The notes under the pieces are model-generated. The model saw nothing but the letters and a program-made list of their open reading frames with translations. It was not told the DNA's origin and did no database searches. From the NCBI GenBank assembly GCA_964448615.1, contig CAYUWH010000009.1:1-44242 (forward strand): 44,242 bases of DNA, in the 5' to 3' direction. Position 1 is the stretch's first letter. Every line of letters begins with the position of its first letter. Positions 24,630 through 33,680 of this stretch are shown piece after piece. Origin of the DNA: CAYUWH01 sp964448615. Lineage in GTDB: Bacteria > Patescibacteriota > Gracilibacteria > Peribacterales > Peribacteraceae. Both the position numbers and the translations under genes were made by a program.

Positions 24630-26237
24630 TTAATCCTGTTGAATGTTGATAATGTTGGAGGAATCCGCATTGATCACGGAGTTCACATCAGTATCAGCAT
24701 TAGCGTTCACGTCGGCATTCTGGTAACCGGAACCATCCTGGTTGATATCCAGATTATTGGACGATCCAGCATTGATGTACGAGTTCACCGTTGTGGAAGC
24801 ATCCGAATGAACATTCGCATTCTGATGACTTGGCCTGTACGCAGGCACCGTGCAACCGCAGGTCTTGCGGTACACCGGAACCTTGATCACCGGCTTGTGC
24901 ACCTTCGGTCCGCAATCATGATCGCACACGTTTGGCTTATCGAAGTGCGGCATCGTGATCTTGGGAATGTGCACCTTCGGGATTTTCACTTCAGGAACAA
25001 TCACCTTGATGGGCTTGATCTTCACGTCAGGAATGTGGATTTTCGGCATCTTGAAGTCATAGCAATCCTTTTGGCACTGATCAGGCTTCTTGTATTCCGG
25101 CTTGTGCGGTGCACAGTCATTGTGACAAACCTCTGGCTTTTTATACTCAGGCTTGCAGTCATTCTGGCAGCCATGGGGCATATCATAGTGAGGCTTTGGC
25201 ACTTTTACCGGCTTCACATGATGCTTGATTTGAGGCCAGCACCACGTCGAGAACCAGTTCCAGAAATTCGGAGAAGAACCAACCTGACTGACATCGATGT
25301 TATTGAGTGCACCTGCAGAGATCAGTGAATTGACCACCGTCTGCGCATCGGCAACGACACCTGCATTCTGCCATCCGCCCGCAACCGCGTTGTCGAGCTG
25401 ATCGAGATCGATGTTATTGAACGATCCGGCATTGATGAGCGAATTCACGACCGTGTCTGCATTCGCATTGACCGATGCATTTTGGAATCCACCGCCGTCC
25501 TGATCGACATCGATGTTATTGCTCGAACCGGCATTGATAACGGAATCCACATCCGTGTCAGCATCTGCATTGACATCTGCATTCTGGAATCCGCTGCCGC
25601 CCATCCACCAAGGAGAGGAGCCACCGTCCTGATTCAGATCCACATCATTGGAAGAGCCTGCGTTGATCACGGAATTCACATCCGTGTCAGCATTGGCATC
25701 GACATCCGCATTCTGGAATCCGCTGCCGCCCATCCACCAAGGACCGCTTGCAGCACCATCTTGGTTCACATCAACCACATTCGCAGATCCTGCATTGATG
25801 AAGGAGTGCACATCGGTGTCGGCATCCGCTCCGACATCGGCACTCTGGAAGCCGCCTCCATCTTGATTGAGATCCACATCATTGCTCGAACCAGCATTGA
25901 TGAGGGAGTTCACATCGGTGTCAGCATTGGCATCGACATCCGCATTCTGGAATCCGCTGCCGCCCATCCACCAAGGAGAGGAGCCACCACCGTCTTGATC
26001 GACTTGGACGTTATTCGCCGACCCGGCGTTAATGACGGAATGTACGTCGGTATCCGCATTCGCATCGACATTCGCATCCTGGATCGAGGGCGTCACTGAT
26101 CCGCAGGATACGTATGGAAACTCGCATGCACTCGCGGCTGGAACAATTCCCGCGGCGGCAATAAACGCGGTAATCATCGCACTCTTCGAGAGCAACATGC
26201 GCGGAGCGAACCGACTGATTCGTTTCGCAGTGTTCAT
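24630..26237 (-). CDS. Secreted repeat protein, curlin-like, with a CxxDC/Lys-Pro-rich insert
   Basis: 535 aa. Signal peptide, then nine repeats of about 33 residues with the consensus QNADVDANADTDVNS-INAGSSN--D-NQDGG. Seven lie before and two after a central ~150-residue insert. Several repeats are joined by a short WWMGGSG linker. The spacing N-x-h-x-h-x-Q-x-G...Q-N-A-x-V recalls the Q-G-N-Q pattern of curlin and other amyloid repeats. The insert has four CxxDC motifs (CQNDC, CHNDC, CQKDC, CDHDC), KPEYKKP units and a run of K-I/V-P steps (PKIHIPDVKIKPIKV); it looks suited for metal binding or crosslinking. The start is set at MNTAKRIS, which gives a clean signal peptide. No known family; probably extracellular fibre or matrix. 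Confidence 0.8.
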   Translation of the reverse strand: MNTAKRISRFAPRMLLSKSAMITAFIAAAGIVPAASACEFPYVSCGSVTPSIQDANVDANADTDVHSVINAGSANNVQVDQDGGGSSPWWMGGSGFQNADVDANADTDVNSLINAGSSNDVDLNQDGGGFQSADVGADADTDVHSFINAGSANVVDVNQDGAASGPWWMGGSGFQNADVDANADTDVNSVINAGSSNDVDLNQDGGSSPWWMGGSGFQNADVNADADTDVDSVINAGSSNNIDVDQDGGGFQNASVNANADTVVNSLINAGSFNNIDLDQLDNAVAGGWQNAGVVADAQTVVNSLISAGALNNIDVSQVGSSPNFWNWFSTWCWPQIKHHVKPVKVPKPHYDMPHGCQNDCKPEYKKPEVCHNDCAPHKPEYKKPDQCQKDCYDFKMPKIHIPDVKIKPIKVIVPEVKIPKVHIPKITMPHFDKPNVCDHDCGPKVHKPVIKVPVYRKTCGCTVPAYRPSHQNANVHSDASTTVNSYINAGSSNNLDINQDGSGYQNADVNANADTDVNSVINADSSNIINIQQD

Positions 26238-26479
26238 AGAAAGAAATGGGAAGAAAATAAGAAACATTGAAGGCGCTGGACGCCAACTGCTGTAAAGAAA
26301 GATGACGGGACAAGGGCGACCTTCGGCAATCCCTGACGTATGTTGATCTGCAAACTGTCACAAAGCGTGCATGCTTCAGAATCGGCTATCCTCATTCGTA
26401 AAATAGTTTTAAGCGTCAAATCGTTTCCGAAGTGGAAGAGTGCTTGCTGTTGGCGCTGTTTTTTCGAGAGGTAACGTTC

Positions 26480-26485
26480 TAGAAT
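26480..26485 (+). promoter_or_regulatory. dgkA -10 box, 6 nt before the ATG
   Basis: TAGAAT, CCGCAC, then ATG at 26492. The 223-bp stretch upstream, back to the repeat-protein gene, holds nothing else I can support. Confidence 0.5.
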
Positions 26486-26491
26486 CCGCAC

Positions 26492-26848
26492 ATGCGTCAT
26501 CGTTTTCTCCGCAGCCTCTCACATGCACTTCGCGGCATAGGACAGGTTTGGAAAGAAGAGCCAAATTTTCGGATTCAGAGCGCAGCTGCGATCCTCATCG
26601 TGATTGCGTTGATTGTTTTTCAATTCAGCTTCAGTGAATCAGCCATTATTCTTTTTGCCATCATGTTGGTATTGGGCGGCGAAATGTTCAATACGCTCGT
26701 CGAAGATTTGCTTAACGTGATCGAACCGGAACATCATGCGTCGGTTAAAAAAATGAAAGACATGATGGCGGGCATCGTGTTATTGCTTTCGTGCGGCGCG
26801 GGAATCGTCGGGGTTCTCGTGTTTTTTCATCACTTTTCCTCGTTGTAA
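26492..26848 (+). CDS. dgkA: Diacylglycerol/undecaprenol kinase (DgkA family)
   Basis: 118 aa, three membrane helices. Recycles undecaprenol to its phosphate (Gram-positive type) or diacylglycerol to phosphatidate. Conserved parts: N-terminal EEPNFRIQ, the catalytic stretch GGEMFNTLVEDLLN, and KKMKDMMAGIVLLLS. The family Asp of the VVDR-type motif is replaced by Asn (LLNVIEPEHH). TAGAAT 6 nt before the ATG predicts a leaderless message. Confidence 0.88.
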   Translation: MRHRFLRSLSHALRGIGQVWKEEPNFRIQSAAAILIVIALIVFQFSFSESAIILFAIMLVLGGEMFNTLVEDLLNVIEPEHHASVKKMKDMMAGIVLLLSCGAGIVGVLVFFHHFSSL

Positions 26849-26862
26849 CAACAACACAGTGT

Positions 26863-26879
26863 AAGAGCGCAGCGCTCTT
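26863..26879. repeat. Small hairpin after dgkA
   Basis: 7-bp stem AAGAGCG / CGCTCTT with a CAG loop, 14 bp after the stop codon. No U-run. Confidence 0.45.
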
Positions 26880-26915
26880 CGCGTCTTGATACATATCATT
26901 CTCCTCCCTGCGCCT

Positions 26916-27353
26916 ATGTCTCCGACGCTTGTTTCACGAATGCTTTTGGCTTGTATGCTTCTTCTACTTGCACTGCCCGCTGCCGCTGCGCCGAGCTCCG
27001 CGGTTACGATGCCCTTGAATGCCGAAAAACTTACCTGCGTGCGCAATGCAGCCTATGCGAGGGAAACGCGGATTTTGCATGCGCTCAACGTGCACTACAC
27101 ACGCATGAACAATCGACTGGAAGCACGCAGAACATTGCTGAAAACTGCATGGAGTGTTAGCGACGCCTCTAAGCGCCGCACCTCTCTTAAAGCGGTGTGG
27201 AATAAATTCGGCTATGCATGGAGAACGGAAAACGATCTTCTACGCGATGAAGTAAACAATTCCTGGCGGAATTACCGCTCTGCACGTTCCGATTGCAACA
27301 TCACGGGTTACGATGAGGAATCCGGCGGCTTCGGCATGGATTCGCAATTCTAA
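26916..27353 (+). CDS. Small secreted helical protein
   Basis: 145 aa. Signal peptide (MLLACMLLLLALPAAAAPS). The mature part is nearly all helix and rich in Arg, Asn and Trp (ETRILHALNVHYTRMNNRL, VWNKFGYAWRTENDLL), with one Cys at each end (KLTCVRNA and RSDCNITG) that could form a disulfide. Four-helix-type secreted proteins of this sort are frequent in CPR genomes, but I know no function. Start at 26916; a TTG at 26886 is an alternative. Confidence 0.6.
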   Translation: MSPTLVSRMLLACMLLLLALPAAAAPSSAVTMPLNAEKLTCVRNAAYARETRILHALNVHYTRMNNRLEARRTLLKTAWSVSDASKRRTSLKAVWNKFGYAWRTENDLLRDEVNNSWRNYRSARSDCNITGYDEESGGFGMDSQF

Positions 27354-27399
27354 CAATGGAGGGGCGCGTGTTTTTGCCTCTAATGACAGATCTTGTTAG

Positions 27400-27428
27400 T
27401 TGAACTTAACCTCAAAACATGGTATAAT
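27400..27428 (+). promoter_or_regulatory. Promoter of the EamA transporter gene
   Basis: TTGAAC (27400-27405), 17-bp spacer, TATAAT (27423-27428), 6 nt to TTG at 27435. Excellent match; places the start at a TTG. Confidence 0.75.
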
Positions 27429-27434
27429 GAAGGG

Positions 27435-28421
27435 TTGGTTCACATACAAACCCGTCGCTGGCCGTATATCAGCTGGAAGCACAATGCCCTTAGCGGGCAG
27501 GCGATCGGCGGCACTGCGCTGACGATCTGCTTGCTGGCCGCATCGACTTTCAATTCATTTGCCAAACAGCTCGGCACGGCGCTGTCTCCTCTTTCGCTGG
27601 TCTTCGTCAGTGAATTACTGACATGCAGCTTTGTTCTCATTTCTTTCGGACTCTTCCCTGTCTTGCACACGCTGGGCCGCCTGAAAAAAAGGGAGTTGTG
27701 CGCCCTGGCTGCAGCCGGAGTCCTTGGTGGATTGCTCGGACCGATGTTGTGGTTTACGGGCTTAAGTCTGACCACTGCCGTGAATGCCAGCCTCTTTGGC
27801 AAGGCCGACATCATCTTTATGCTGCTCCTTGCGCAATTCATTCTGGGTGAACGCTTGGAAAAAGCACATTTCTTCGCGATCAGCGCTGTATTCGTCGGTA
27901 TTTTGTTCGTGACGCTCCAAGGTTTCAGCAAAAGCATTTCTTTTCAGCCCGGAGACCTGATCATTATCATCGCGACGCTGTCGTTTGCCTGCAGCAGCAT
28001 CGTGTATCGGCGCTTCATTGCACACATTGACGGTCATATTGCTCTGTTTTGCCGCTCCTCTATTGCAATCATCGCATTCCTTATTCTCTCTTCGTTCATC
28101 GATCACAGACTCGTCGATGAGCTGAAGGTCTTTCCACTGCTGCTCGTTCCCACACTGATCGGCTTCGGACTCATCTCGCGCTTCTTGAACAGCATGATGT
28201 ATTACAAGGCAATCGAATACTTGCCCGTCTCCACGATTTCACTCGTCAGTACGCTCGACATGCTCTCAAGTACCATTTTCGCCTATTTTTATCTTGGAGA
28301 AATGGTGCAGTGGTATCACATCGCGGGCGGTTCCTTCCTCATTCTCGGCAATATCCTGCTCGCACTCTTCCGCACGCCAACTCACGCGCATGTGCATTCA
28401 ACATTGAAGCATCATCTGTGA
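27435..28421 (+). CDS. EamA/DMT-family transporter
   Basis: 328 aa, ten predicted membrane helices in two EamA halves (e.g. LGGLLGPMLWFTGLSLTTAVNASLF, AQFILGERLEKAHFFAISAVFVGI; second half YLPVSTISLVSTLDMLSSTIFAYFYLGE). Members export or import amino acids, sugars or other metabolites; substrate cannot be told. The start is taken as TTG at 27435, six bases after a perfect TATAAT with a good -35; earlier in-frame codons lie within the promoter. Confidence 0.85.
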   Translation: MVHIQTRRWPYISWKHNALSGQAIGGTALTICLLAASTFNSFAKQLGTALSPLSLVFVSELLTCSFVLISFGLFPVLHTLGRLKKRELCALAAAGVLGGLLGPMLWFTGLSLTTAVNASLFGKADIIFMLLLAQFILGERLEKAHFFAISAVFVGILFVTLQGFSKSISFQPGDLIIIIATLSFACSSIVYRRFIAHIDGHIALFCRSSIAIIAFLILSSFIDHRLVDELKVFPLLLVPTLIGFGLISRFLNSMMYYKAIEYLPVSTISLVSTLDMLSSTIFAYFYLGEMVQWYHIAGGSFLILGNILLALFRTPTHAHVHSTLKHHL

Positions 28422-28424
28422 GCG

Positions 28425-29276
28425 CTATTTCTTTTTGGTATAGACCTGCTGCGCGAGCGTGAGGATTTTTACGAGTTCGGCGCGCGTCACGGGATCATGC
28501 GGGCCGAAGGTTCCGATGGCATTTCCTTGCGAATCACTATAGCCCGTCACCAGCCCATCGGCATGCGCTTTCTCAATGGATGCCGCGAATTGAATGGAGG
28601 CGGGAACATCGTTGAAAATCGTCCCTGAGGCGGTCGCTGCCTCCTGTTTATAGGCTTGCAGTGCTGTCACAATCACTTCGGAGCGCAAGGCCTGGCGCTT
28701 TACATTGATACTGCCGTCACTGAACACCACCCAATTGCGCGCCTCAGCGCATCCGACGAAGGGCAACGACCAACTGCCCGAAGCCGTGGGGTTGCGGGGT
28801 GTTGCGGGACAATCGGGAGCGATGCCGCCCGTCAACGATACGACAATTTTTGCGAGCTCTTCGACGGACACATTGCTCTGCGGCTTAAAGAGTCCGAGCG
28901 GATTACCGTGTTCATCTTGGTATCCGTTCACCACTCCCTGTTCCGCCATCACGCGCACGTACGGCGCAAACCATTCTTTGAGCGGCACGTCATGAAAGAC
29001 AATCGTTTTCCCTGAGTTTTCTACGCTCACAAAATCCCCCACTCGTTGCTCGCGTCGCAACTCGAGCGTGCCTTTTGTTTCAAGCGGAAGTTCGGGAAAC
29101 AATGTTGCAGTCGCTTCGCGTGCGGCCTCTGTTCTCAGTGCGGCGTCCGCCTCGGTGTCGAGAATTTGCGCATCTTCCGCCGCCTTCAGATCTTGCTCCA
29201 GAATATCCCACACGCCGGCATGTGCCTGCTGTGCGATGAGTACTGCCAAGACGATGGCGGAGGAAACGCGACGCAT
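28425..29276 (-). CDS. Secreted SLH-domain protein
   Basis: 283 aa. Signal peptide (VSSAIVLAVLIAQQAHA), a helical Ala/Glu-rich segment, then SLH units: FAPYVRVMAEQGVVNGYQDEHG with SVEELAKIVVSL, a degenerate middle unit with a Cys pair (CPATP..VGCAEA), and a last unit, IEKAHADGLVTGYSDSQG with TRAELVKILTLAQ. Attaches to the cell wall polymer. There is no other domain, so it may be a structural S-layer component. TACGGT lies 6 nt before the ATG (minus strand). Convergent with the EamA gene, only 3 bp apart. Confidence 0.8.
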   Translation of the reverse strand: MRRVSSAIVLAVLIAQQAHAGVWDILEQDLKAAEDAQILDTEADAALRTEAAREATATLFPELPLETKGTLELRREQRVGDFVSVENSGKTIVFHDVPLKEWFAPYVRVMAEQGVVNGYQDEHGNPLGLFKPQSNVSVEELAKIVVSLTGGIAPDCPATPRNPTASGSWSLPFVGCAEARNWVVFSDGSINVKRQALRSEVIVTALQAYKQEAATASGTIFNDVPASIQFAASIEKAHADGLVTGYSDSQGNAIGTFGPHDPVTRAELVKILTLAQQVYTKKK

Positions 29277-29331
29277 GCGGAGACCGTAACATCAATGACG
29301 ACGTTTGTCTCTTTTCAAAGCGAGAACGCTG

Positions 29332-29360
29332 TTGCCATCTCATAGTCGCTGAGGTAGGCT
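29332..29360 (+). promoter_or_regulatory. carB promoter
   Basis: TTGCCA (29332-29337), 17-bp spacer, TAGGCT (29355-29360), 10 nt to ATG. Predicted leader only about 4 nt. Confidence 0.55.
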
Positions 29361-29370
29361 GCCGCGGACG

Positions 29371-32300
29371 ATGACTGATTCAGAGAAAAGCGGCCACGTT
29401 TCCGGTACGCATGCGAGCGGCGGAGACGGTCGTTCTTCCGTGCAAACAATTCTCTTGCTAGGTTCCGGCGCCCTGAAAATCGGAGAAGCGGGAGAATTCG
29501 ATTATTCCGGAAGCCAGGCCATCAAAGCATTTAAGGAAGAAGGAAAGCGCGTCGTCCTTATCAATCCGAATATTGCCACCAATCAGACGAGCTGGGGTCT
29601 CGCCGACCGCGTATATTTTGTGCCCGTGAGTCCGGTGTTTGTGGAAGACATCATTCAGAAGGAACGACCCGATGCGATCTCCGTGAGCTTCGGCGGACAA
29701 ACCGCGCTGAACTGCGGCATGAAACTCAAGGAGCTTGGCATTTTGGATAAATACAATGTGCAGGTGCTCGGCACTTCGCTGGACAGCGTCCAGAAAACCG
29801 AAGATCGCGCACTCTTCAATCAAGAGCTGCGCACAATCGGCATTCATGTTCCTCGCTCCTTCGCTTGTTCCACGGTAGAAGAAGGCATGAAGGCTGCGGA
29901 GACGATCGGCTTTCCGGTCATCGTGCGCGCATCTTTTGCGCTGGGAGGAAAAGGAAGCGGCCGCGCGGGCGGTGAAGAAGAGCTCAAAGAATTGCTGCAA
30001 AAATCATTTGTGGAATCCAATCTTGTGTTGGTGGAAGAAGATCTGACCGGCTGGAAGGAAATCGAGTACGAAGTCGTACGCGACGGCGCTGACAACTGCA
30101 TCACGGTGTGCAACATGGAGAACGTCGACCCGCTGGGAATCCATACCGGCGAATCGATCGTCGTGGCGCCGAGTCAGACGCTGGATAACACCGAATATCA
30201 AATGCTGCGCTCGATCGCGCTGAAAGTGATTCGACACTTTCAGATTATCGGAGAGTGCAATATTCAATATGCGCTTGATCCGAAGTCGCGCGACTACCGC
30301 GTGATCGAAGTGAATGCGCGTCTCAGCCGCTCTTCCGCTCTGGCTTCGAAAGCAACGGGGTATCCGCTTGCATTCGTCGCGGCGAAAATCGCACTCGGTC
30401 ATACGTTGCCGCAATTGCGCAATGCCATCACCCAAGTGACCTGCGCGGACTTCGAGCCGTCGCTCGATTACGTCGCGGTGAAAATTCCGCGATGGGATCT
30501 GCAAAAATTCAAGCACGTCTCCGATCAAGTGACGAGTGAAATGAAATCCGTCGGAGAAGTGATGGCGCTCGGACGCACCTTTGAAGAGGCACTGCAGAAA
30601 GGCCTTCGCATGTTGAACATCGGAGCGGATGGGTTGTACACGCATCCGTTTAAGTTCGAGAATCTCACGCGCGAAGTGAAGCGCCCGACCCCACGCCGCA
30701 TCTTTGCCGTCGCGGCTGCGTTGCAGCAAGAGTGGAGCGTCGACGAGGTGGCTATTGCCACGGGCATTGACCCGTGGTTCCTAGAACGCATCCATCATTG
30801 CGGAGTGATCGCAAAGCAGTTGCTCCATACAAGCGATGAACCTCTCAAGCCGGAAATGCTCAAAGCTGCGAAACGCGCCGGATTTTCCGATTTCTCGATC
30901 GGCAAGTTTGTCGGTCTTCCCGCGGAGCAAGTGCGCACGCTGCGCAAAGAGTGGGGCATTCTCCCTATTATCAAACAGATCGATACGCTCGGCGGAGAAT
31001 TCCCGGCAAAGACGAACTATCTTTATATGACCTATCATGGGACGGAGCATGATGTTGTCTTTGAGCAACATGGCGCGCGTATCATCGTTCTGGGCGGGGG
31101 TCCGTACTCCATCGGTTCTTCGGTGGAATTCGACTGGTGCTGCGTGCAAGCCGTCAAAGAATTGCAGCGTCTCGGACATGAAGTGGCGATGATTAACAGC
31201 AATCCGGAAACCGTCAGCACCGATTACGATGAGTGCGACATCCTCTTCTTCGAACAGCTAACCGAAGAACGTGTTCGCGATATCGCGGATCTGTTACATC
31301 CTCAAGGAATCGTCGTTTCCATGGGAGGACAAATTCCGAATAATCTCTCGCCCAAACTCGCGAAAGCCGGTCTCAAGATTTTGGGTACAGATCCTGCGGA
31401 TATTGATCGCGCGGAGGATCGTCACAAGTTCTCCGCCTTGCTCGATAAGATTGGCGTGAATCAACCGAAATGGAAAGAGTTTGCGGAAATGTCTTCGGCA
31501 GCCGCGTTTGCGAAGGATGTCGGGTATCCTGTCATCGTGCGTCCGAGTTATGTGCTGTCCGGCGCTGCGATGGCGGTTGTACACACGGAAGATGATCTCG
31601 CCTCGTTCTTGGATCAAGCGACGCTGCTCAGCCAAGATGCACCGGTCGTCATCTCAAAATTCGAACAGGGCGCCAAAGAAATCGAGCTCGACGGCGTCGC
31701 ACAGCATGGAAAATTGTTGCTGTACGCGATTGCCGAACATATTGAAAACGCAGGCGTGCACTCCGGTGATGCGACGATCGTGCTGCCGCCGCAGCGCGTG
31801 AACATGGAAACATTGCGCCGACTCAAAGGCATCGCGCGAAAAATTGTCGAAGGCCTGAACATCTCAGGTCCTTTCAACATTCAATTCCTCGCGAAGGACA
31901 ACCATCTCAAAGTGATCGAATGCAATCTGCGCGCGAGCCGCAGCTTCCCGTTTGCAAGCAAGGTGACGGGCGAAAACTTCGCAACTCTTGCCACGCAAGC
32001 GCTGCTTGGCGTAGCGCCAACGGATATCAAATACCAAACGCTCGACTTGGATCACGTCGGCGTAAAGGCCGCACAATTCAGCTTCTCGCGCCTGCAAGGC
32101 GCCGACCCGCGACTCGGCGTGGAGATGACGAGCACGGGAGAGGTCGCCTGCTTCGGCAATAATGTGGAACAAGCCTTGCTCATCGCCATGCTTGCGGTGG
32201 GCTTTAAGATTCCGCAGAAAAACATTCTCGTGACCATCGGCACACTGGAAGACAAGGTGGCATTGCTGCCGGCCATTCAGGCATTTCACGAACGAGGGTT

Positions 32301-32622
32301 TTCACTCTTCGCGACGCAGAACACGCATGAGTTTTTGAAGTCCCGTGACATTCCCTCGGCCATGCTCTACAAGGTCTCCGAGCCGCGCAGTCCGAACATC
32401 AAAGAGTATCTCGACAACAAACGCATCGATCTCGTCATCAATATTCCGAATCACGAAAGCCGTGAACAGACGGACGGGTATTTTATTCGCCGTCTTGCAA
32501 CCGATCGCGGCATTTCCCTCATTACCAACGTGCAACTTGTAAAACGCCTGGTCGAGGCCTTGCAGCAAGAAGATGTAAGTGCTTTGCCAAGCATTGCATG
32601 GCCGGATGTGTTGGGGAGGTAG
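29371..32622 (+). CDS. carB: Carbamoyl-phosphate synthase large subunit
   Basis: 1083 aa, full length. Makes carbamoyl phosphate from bicarbonate, ammonia and two ATP for pyrimidine and arginine synthesis. Two homologous ATP-grasp halves (~25-560 and ~570-940), then an MGS-like regulatory domain (NILVTIGTLEDKVALLP onward). The sequence is of the type shared by Bacteroidetes and eukaryotic CAD: LGSGALKIGEAGEFDYSG, NPNIATNQT, SSVEFDWC, PETVSTDYDECD, ENAGVHSGDAT, instead of the E. coli forms. The glutaminase subunit carA is not in this window. Confidence 0.97.
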   Translation: MTDSEKSGHVSGTHASGGDGRSSVQTILLLGSGALKIGEAGEFDYSGSQAIKAFKEEGKRVVLINPNIATNQTSWGLADRVYFVPVSPVFVEDIIQKERPDAISVSFGGQTALNCGMKLKELGILDKYNVQVLGTSLDSVQKTEDRALFNQELRTIGIHVPRSFACSTVEEGMKAAETIGFPVIVRASFALGGKGSGRAGGEEELKELLQKSFVESNLVLVEEDLTGWKEIEYEVVRDGADNCITVCNMENVDPLGIHTGESIVVAPSQTLDNTEYQMLRSIALKVIRHFQIIGECNIQYALDPKSRDYRVIEVNARLSRSSALASKATGYPLAFVAAKIALGHTLPQLRNAITQVTCADFEPSLDYVAVKIPRWDLQKFKHVSDQVTSEMKSVGEVMALGRTFEEALQKGLRMLNIGADGLYTHPFKFENLTREVKRPTPRRIFAVAAALQQEWSVDEVAIATGIDPWFLERIHHCGVIAKQLLHTSDEPLKPEMLKAAKRAGFSDFSIGKFVGLPAEQVRTLRKEWGILPIIKQIDTLGGEFPAKTNYLYMTYHGTEHDVVFEQHGARIIVLGGGPYSIGSSVEFDWCCVQAVKELQRLGHEVAMINSNPETVSTDYDECDILFFEQLTEERVRDIADLLHPQGIVVSMGGQIPNNLSPKLAKAGLKILGTDPADIDRAEDRHKFSALLDKIGVNQPKWKEFAEMSSAAAFAKDVGYPVIVRPSYVLSGAAMAVVHTEDDLASFLDQATLLSQDAPVVISKFEQGAKEIELDGVAQHGKLLLYAIAEHIENAGVHSGDATIVLPPQRVNMETLRRLKGIARKIVEGLNISGPFNIQFLAKDNHLKVIECNLRASRSFPFASKVTGENFATLATQALLGVAPTDIKYQTLDLDHVGVKAAQFSFSRLQGADPRLGVEMTSTGEVACFGNNVEQALLIAMLAVGFKIPQKNILVTIGTLEDKVALLPAIQAFHERGFSLFATQNTHEFLKSRDIPSAMLYKVSEPRSPNIKEYLDNKRIDLVINIPNHESREQTDGYFIRRLATDRGISLITNVQLVKRLVEALQQEDVSALPSIAWPDVLGR

Positions 32623-32663
32623 TGCCACTTGCGTTCTCCCCTCCCCTGGGATAAAAATAGCCC

Positions 32664-33680
32664 ATGGTAGCTTCGACTCGACCAAAAAAAGAACTCGCAG
32701 AACTGCACTTCCACTTGGGGCAATCTCTTGAGGCCCACATTTTGTGGAGCATCGCGCACGAACAAGGCATCAAGTTGCCCACAAAGGATTACCGCGAATT
32801 TTACGATCTTGTCACGTTGAATAAGGAAGAAGTCACGTGGGAGGATTATCACAAACTCTTCCATTGGTCGGAACTCATCCAGTCCTCCCCTACCGCGATG
32901 GAGCGCACCGTGTACGAAGTGGTGAGCGGAGCCTATCGCGTCAACAACATCACCTTGTTGGAGCCTGGCTTCAATCCTCTCTATCGCAACCGCGAAGGCG
33001 AACGCGATTTGGATCAGATCATTCTCGCGGCACTGCGCGGGATGGAGAAGGCTTTCATCGAATTTCCCCGAGTGCGAGCGGGTCTTCACTTCATGCTGGA
33101 TCGCCGTTTGCCGTTTGAAAAAAATGCGATCATCGCGAAGAAGGCGATCAAGTATCGCAATCGCGGCGTCGTCGGCGTTGATATCGCCGGACCGCGCGGC
33201 GAGAACGAATTTAAGTATGAAGATTACAGCCGGCTCTACGATGAACTGCGCGATGCCGGACTCAAGACCACCGTGCACACCGGCGAAGATGGTACTGCCG
33301 AAGAAATGGATCATGTGTTGGACGTGCTGAAGCCGGATAGAGTGAATCATGGTTTCCGCTGCTACACCTCAAAGCCGCTGATGGAAAAAGTGCGCAAGAT
33401 GAACATCACGCTCTGTCTGTGTCCCACGTCGAATCTCAGCGTAAAATTTATTCGGGACATGCAGCACATGAAAGAAATCATTAAAACGTTGTGGCAGAAC
33501 GAGATCAAATTCTGCTTTAATACCGATAATCCCTCGATGCTTCGGACAAATTTAAAGAGGGAAATGGGCATGATGTTGGAGCATGAAATTCTCGATGAAG
33601 CACAGCTCGACCAAACGACGAAGTGGGCATTCGAAGCGAGCTTCATCACCAACGATCCTGATAAAAATTTGTACCTCTGA
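32664..33680 (+). CDS. Adenosine deaminase-family amidohydrolase
   Basis: 338 aa. Fold and motifs of ADA: zinc ligands in LHFHLG (~14-19), catalytic Glu and His in VHTGED, His in DRVNHGF, and the Asp in FNTDNPSM. In ADA the last motif reads TDDP; here the second Asp, which contacts the purine, is Asn, so substrate specificity may differ. It overlaps guaB by one base (TGATG), which implies co-translation and a role in purine salvage (adenosine or a relative to inosine, then toward GMP). A weak promoter (TTGCGT, 17 bp, TAAAAA, 6 nt) precedes it. Confidence 0.85.
   Translation: MVASTRPKKELAELHFHLGQSLEAHILWSIAHEQGIKLPTKDYREFYDLVTLNKEEVTWEDYHKLFHWSELIQSSPTAMERTVYEVVSGAYRVNNITLLEPGFNPLYRNREGERDLDQIILAALRGMEKAFIEFPRVRAGLHFMLDRRLPFEKNAIIAKKAIKYRNRGVVGVDIAGPRGENEFKYEDYSRLYDELRDAGLKTTVHTGEDGTAEEMDHVLDVLKPDRVNHGFRCYTSKPLMEKVRKMNITLCLCPTSNLSVKFIRDMQHMKEIIKTLWQNEIKFCFNTDNPSMLRTNLKREMGMMLEHEILDEAQLDQTTKWAFEASFITNDPDKNLYL

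Noticed and set aside
25482..26099. CRISPR array or plus-strand gene in the repeated region
   Set aside because: The repeats are in-frame ~100-bp units of the minus-strand secreted protein; they diverge as codons do and have no constant spacers.
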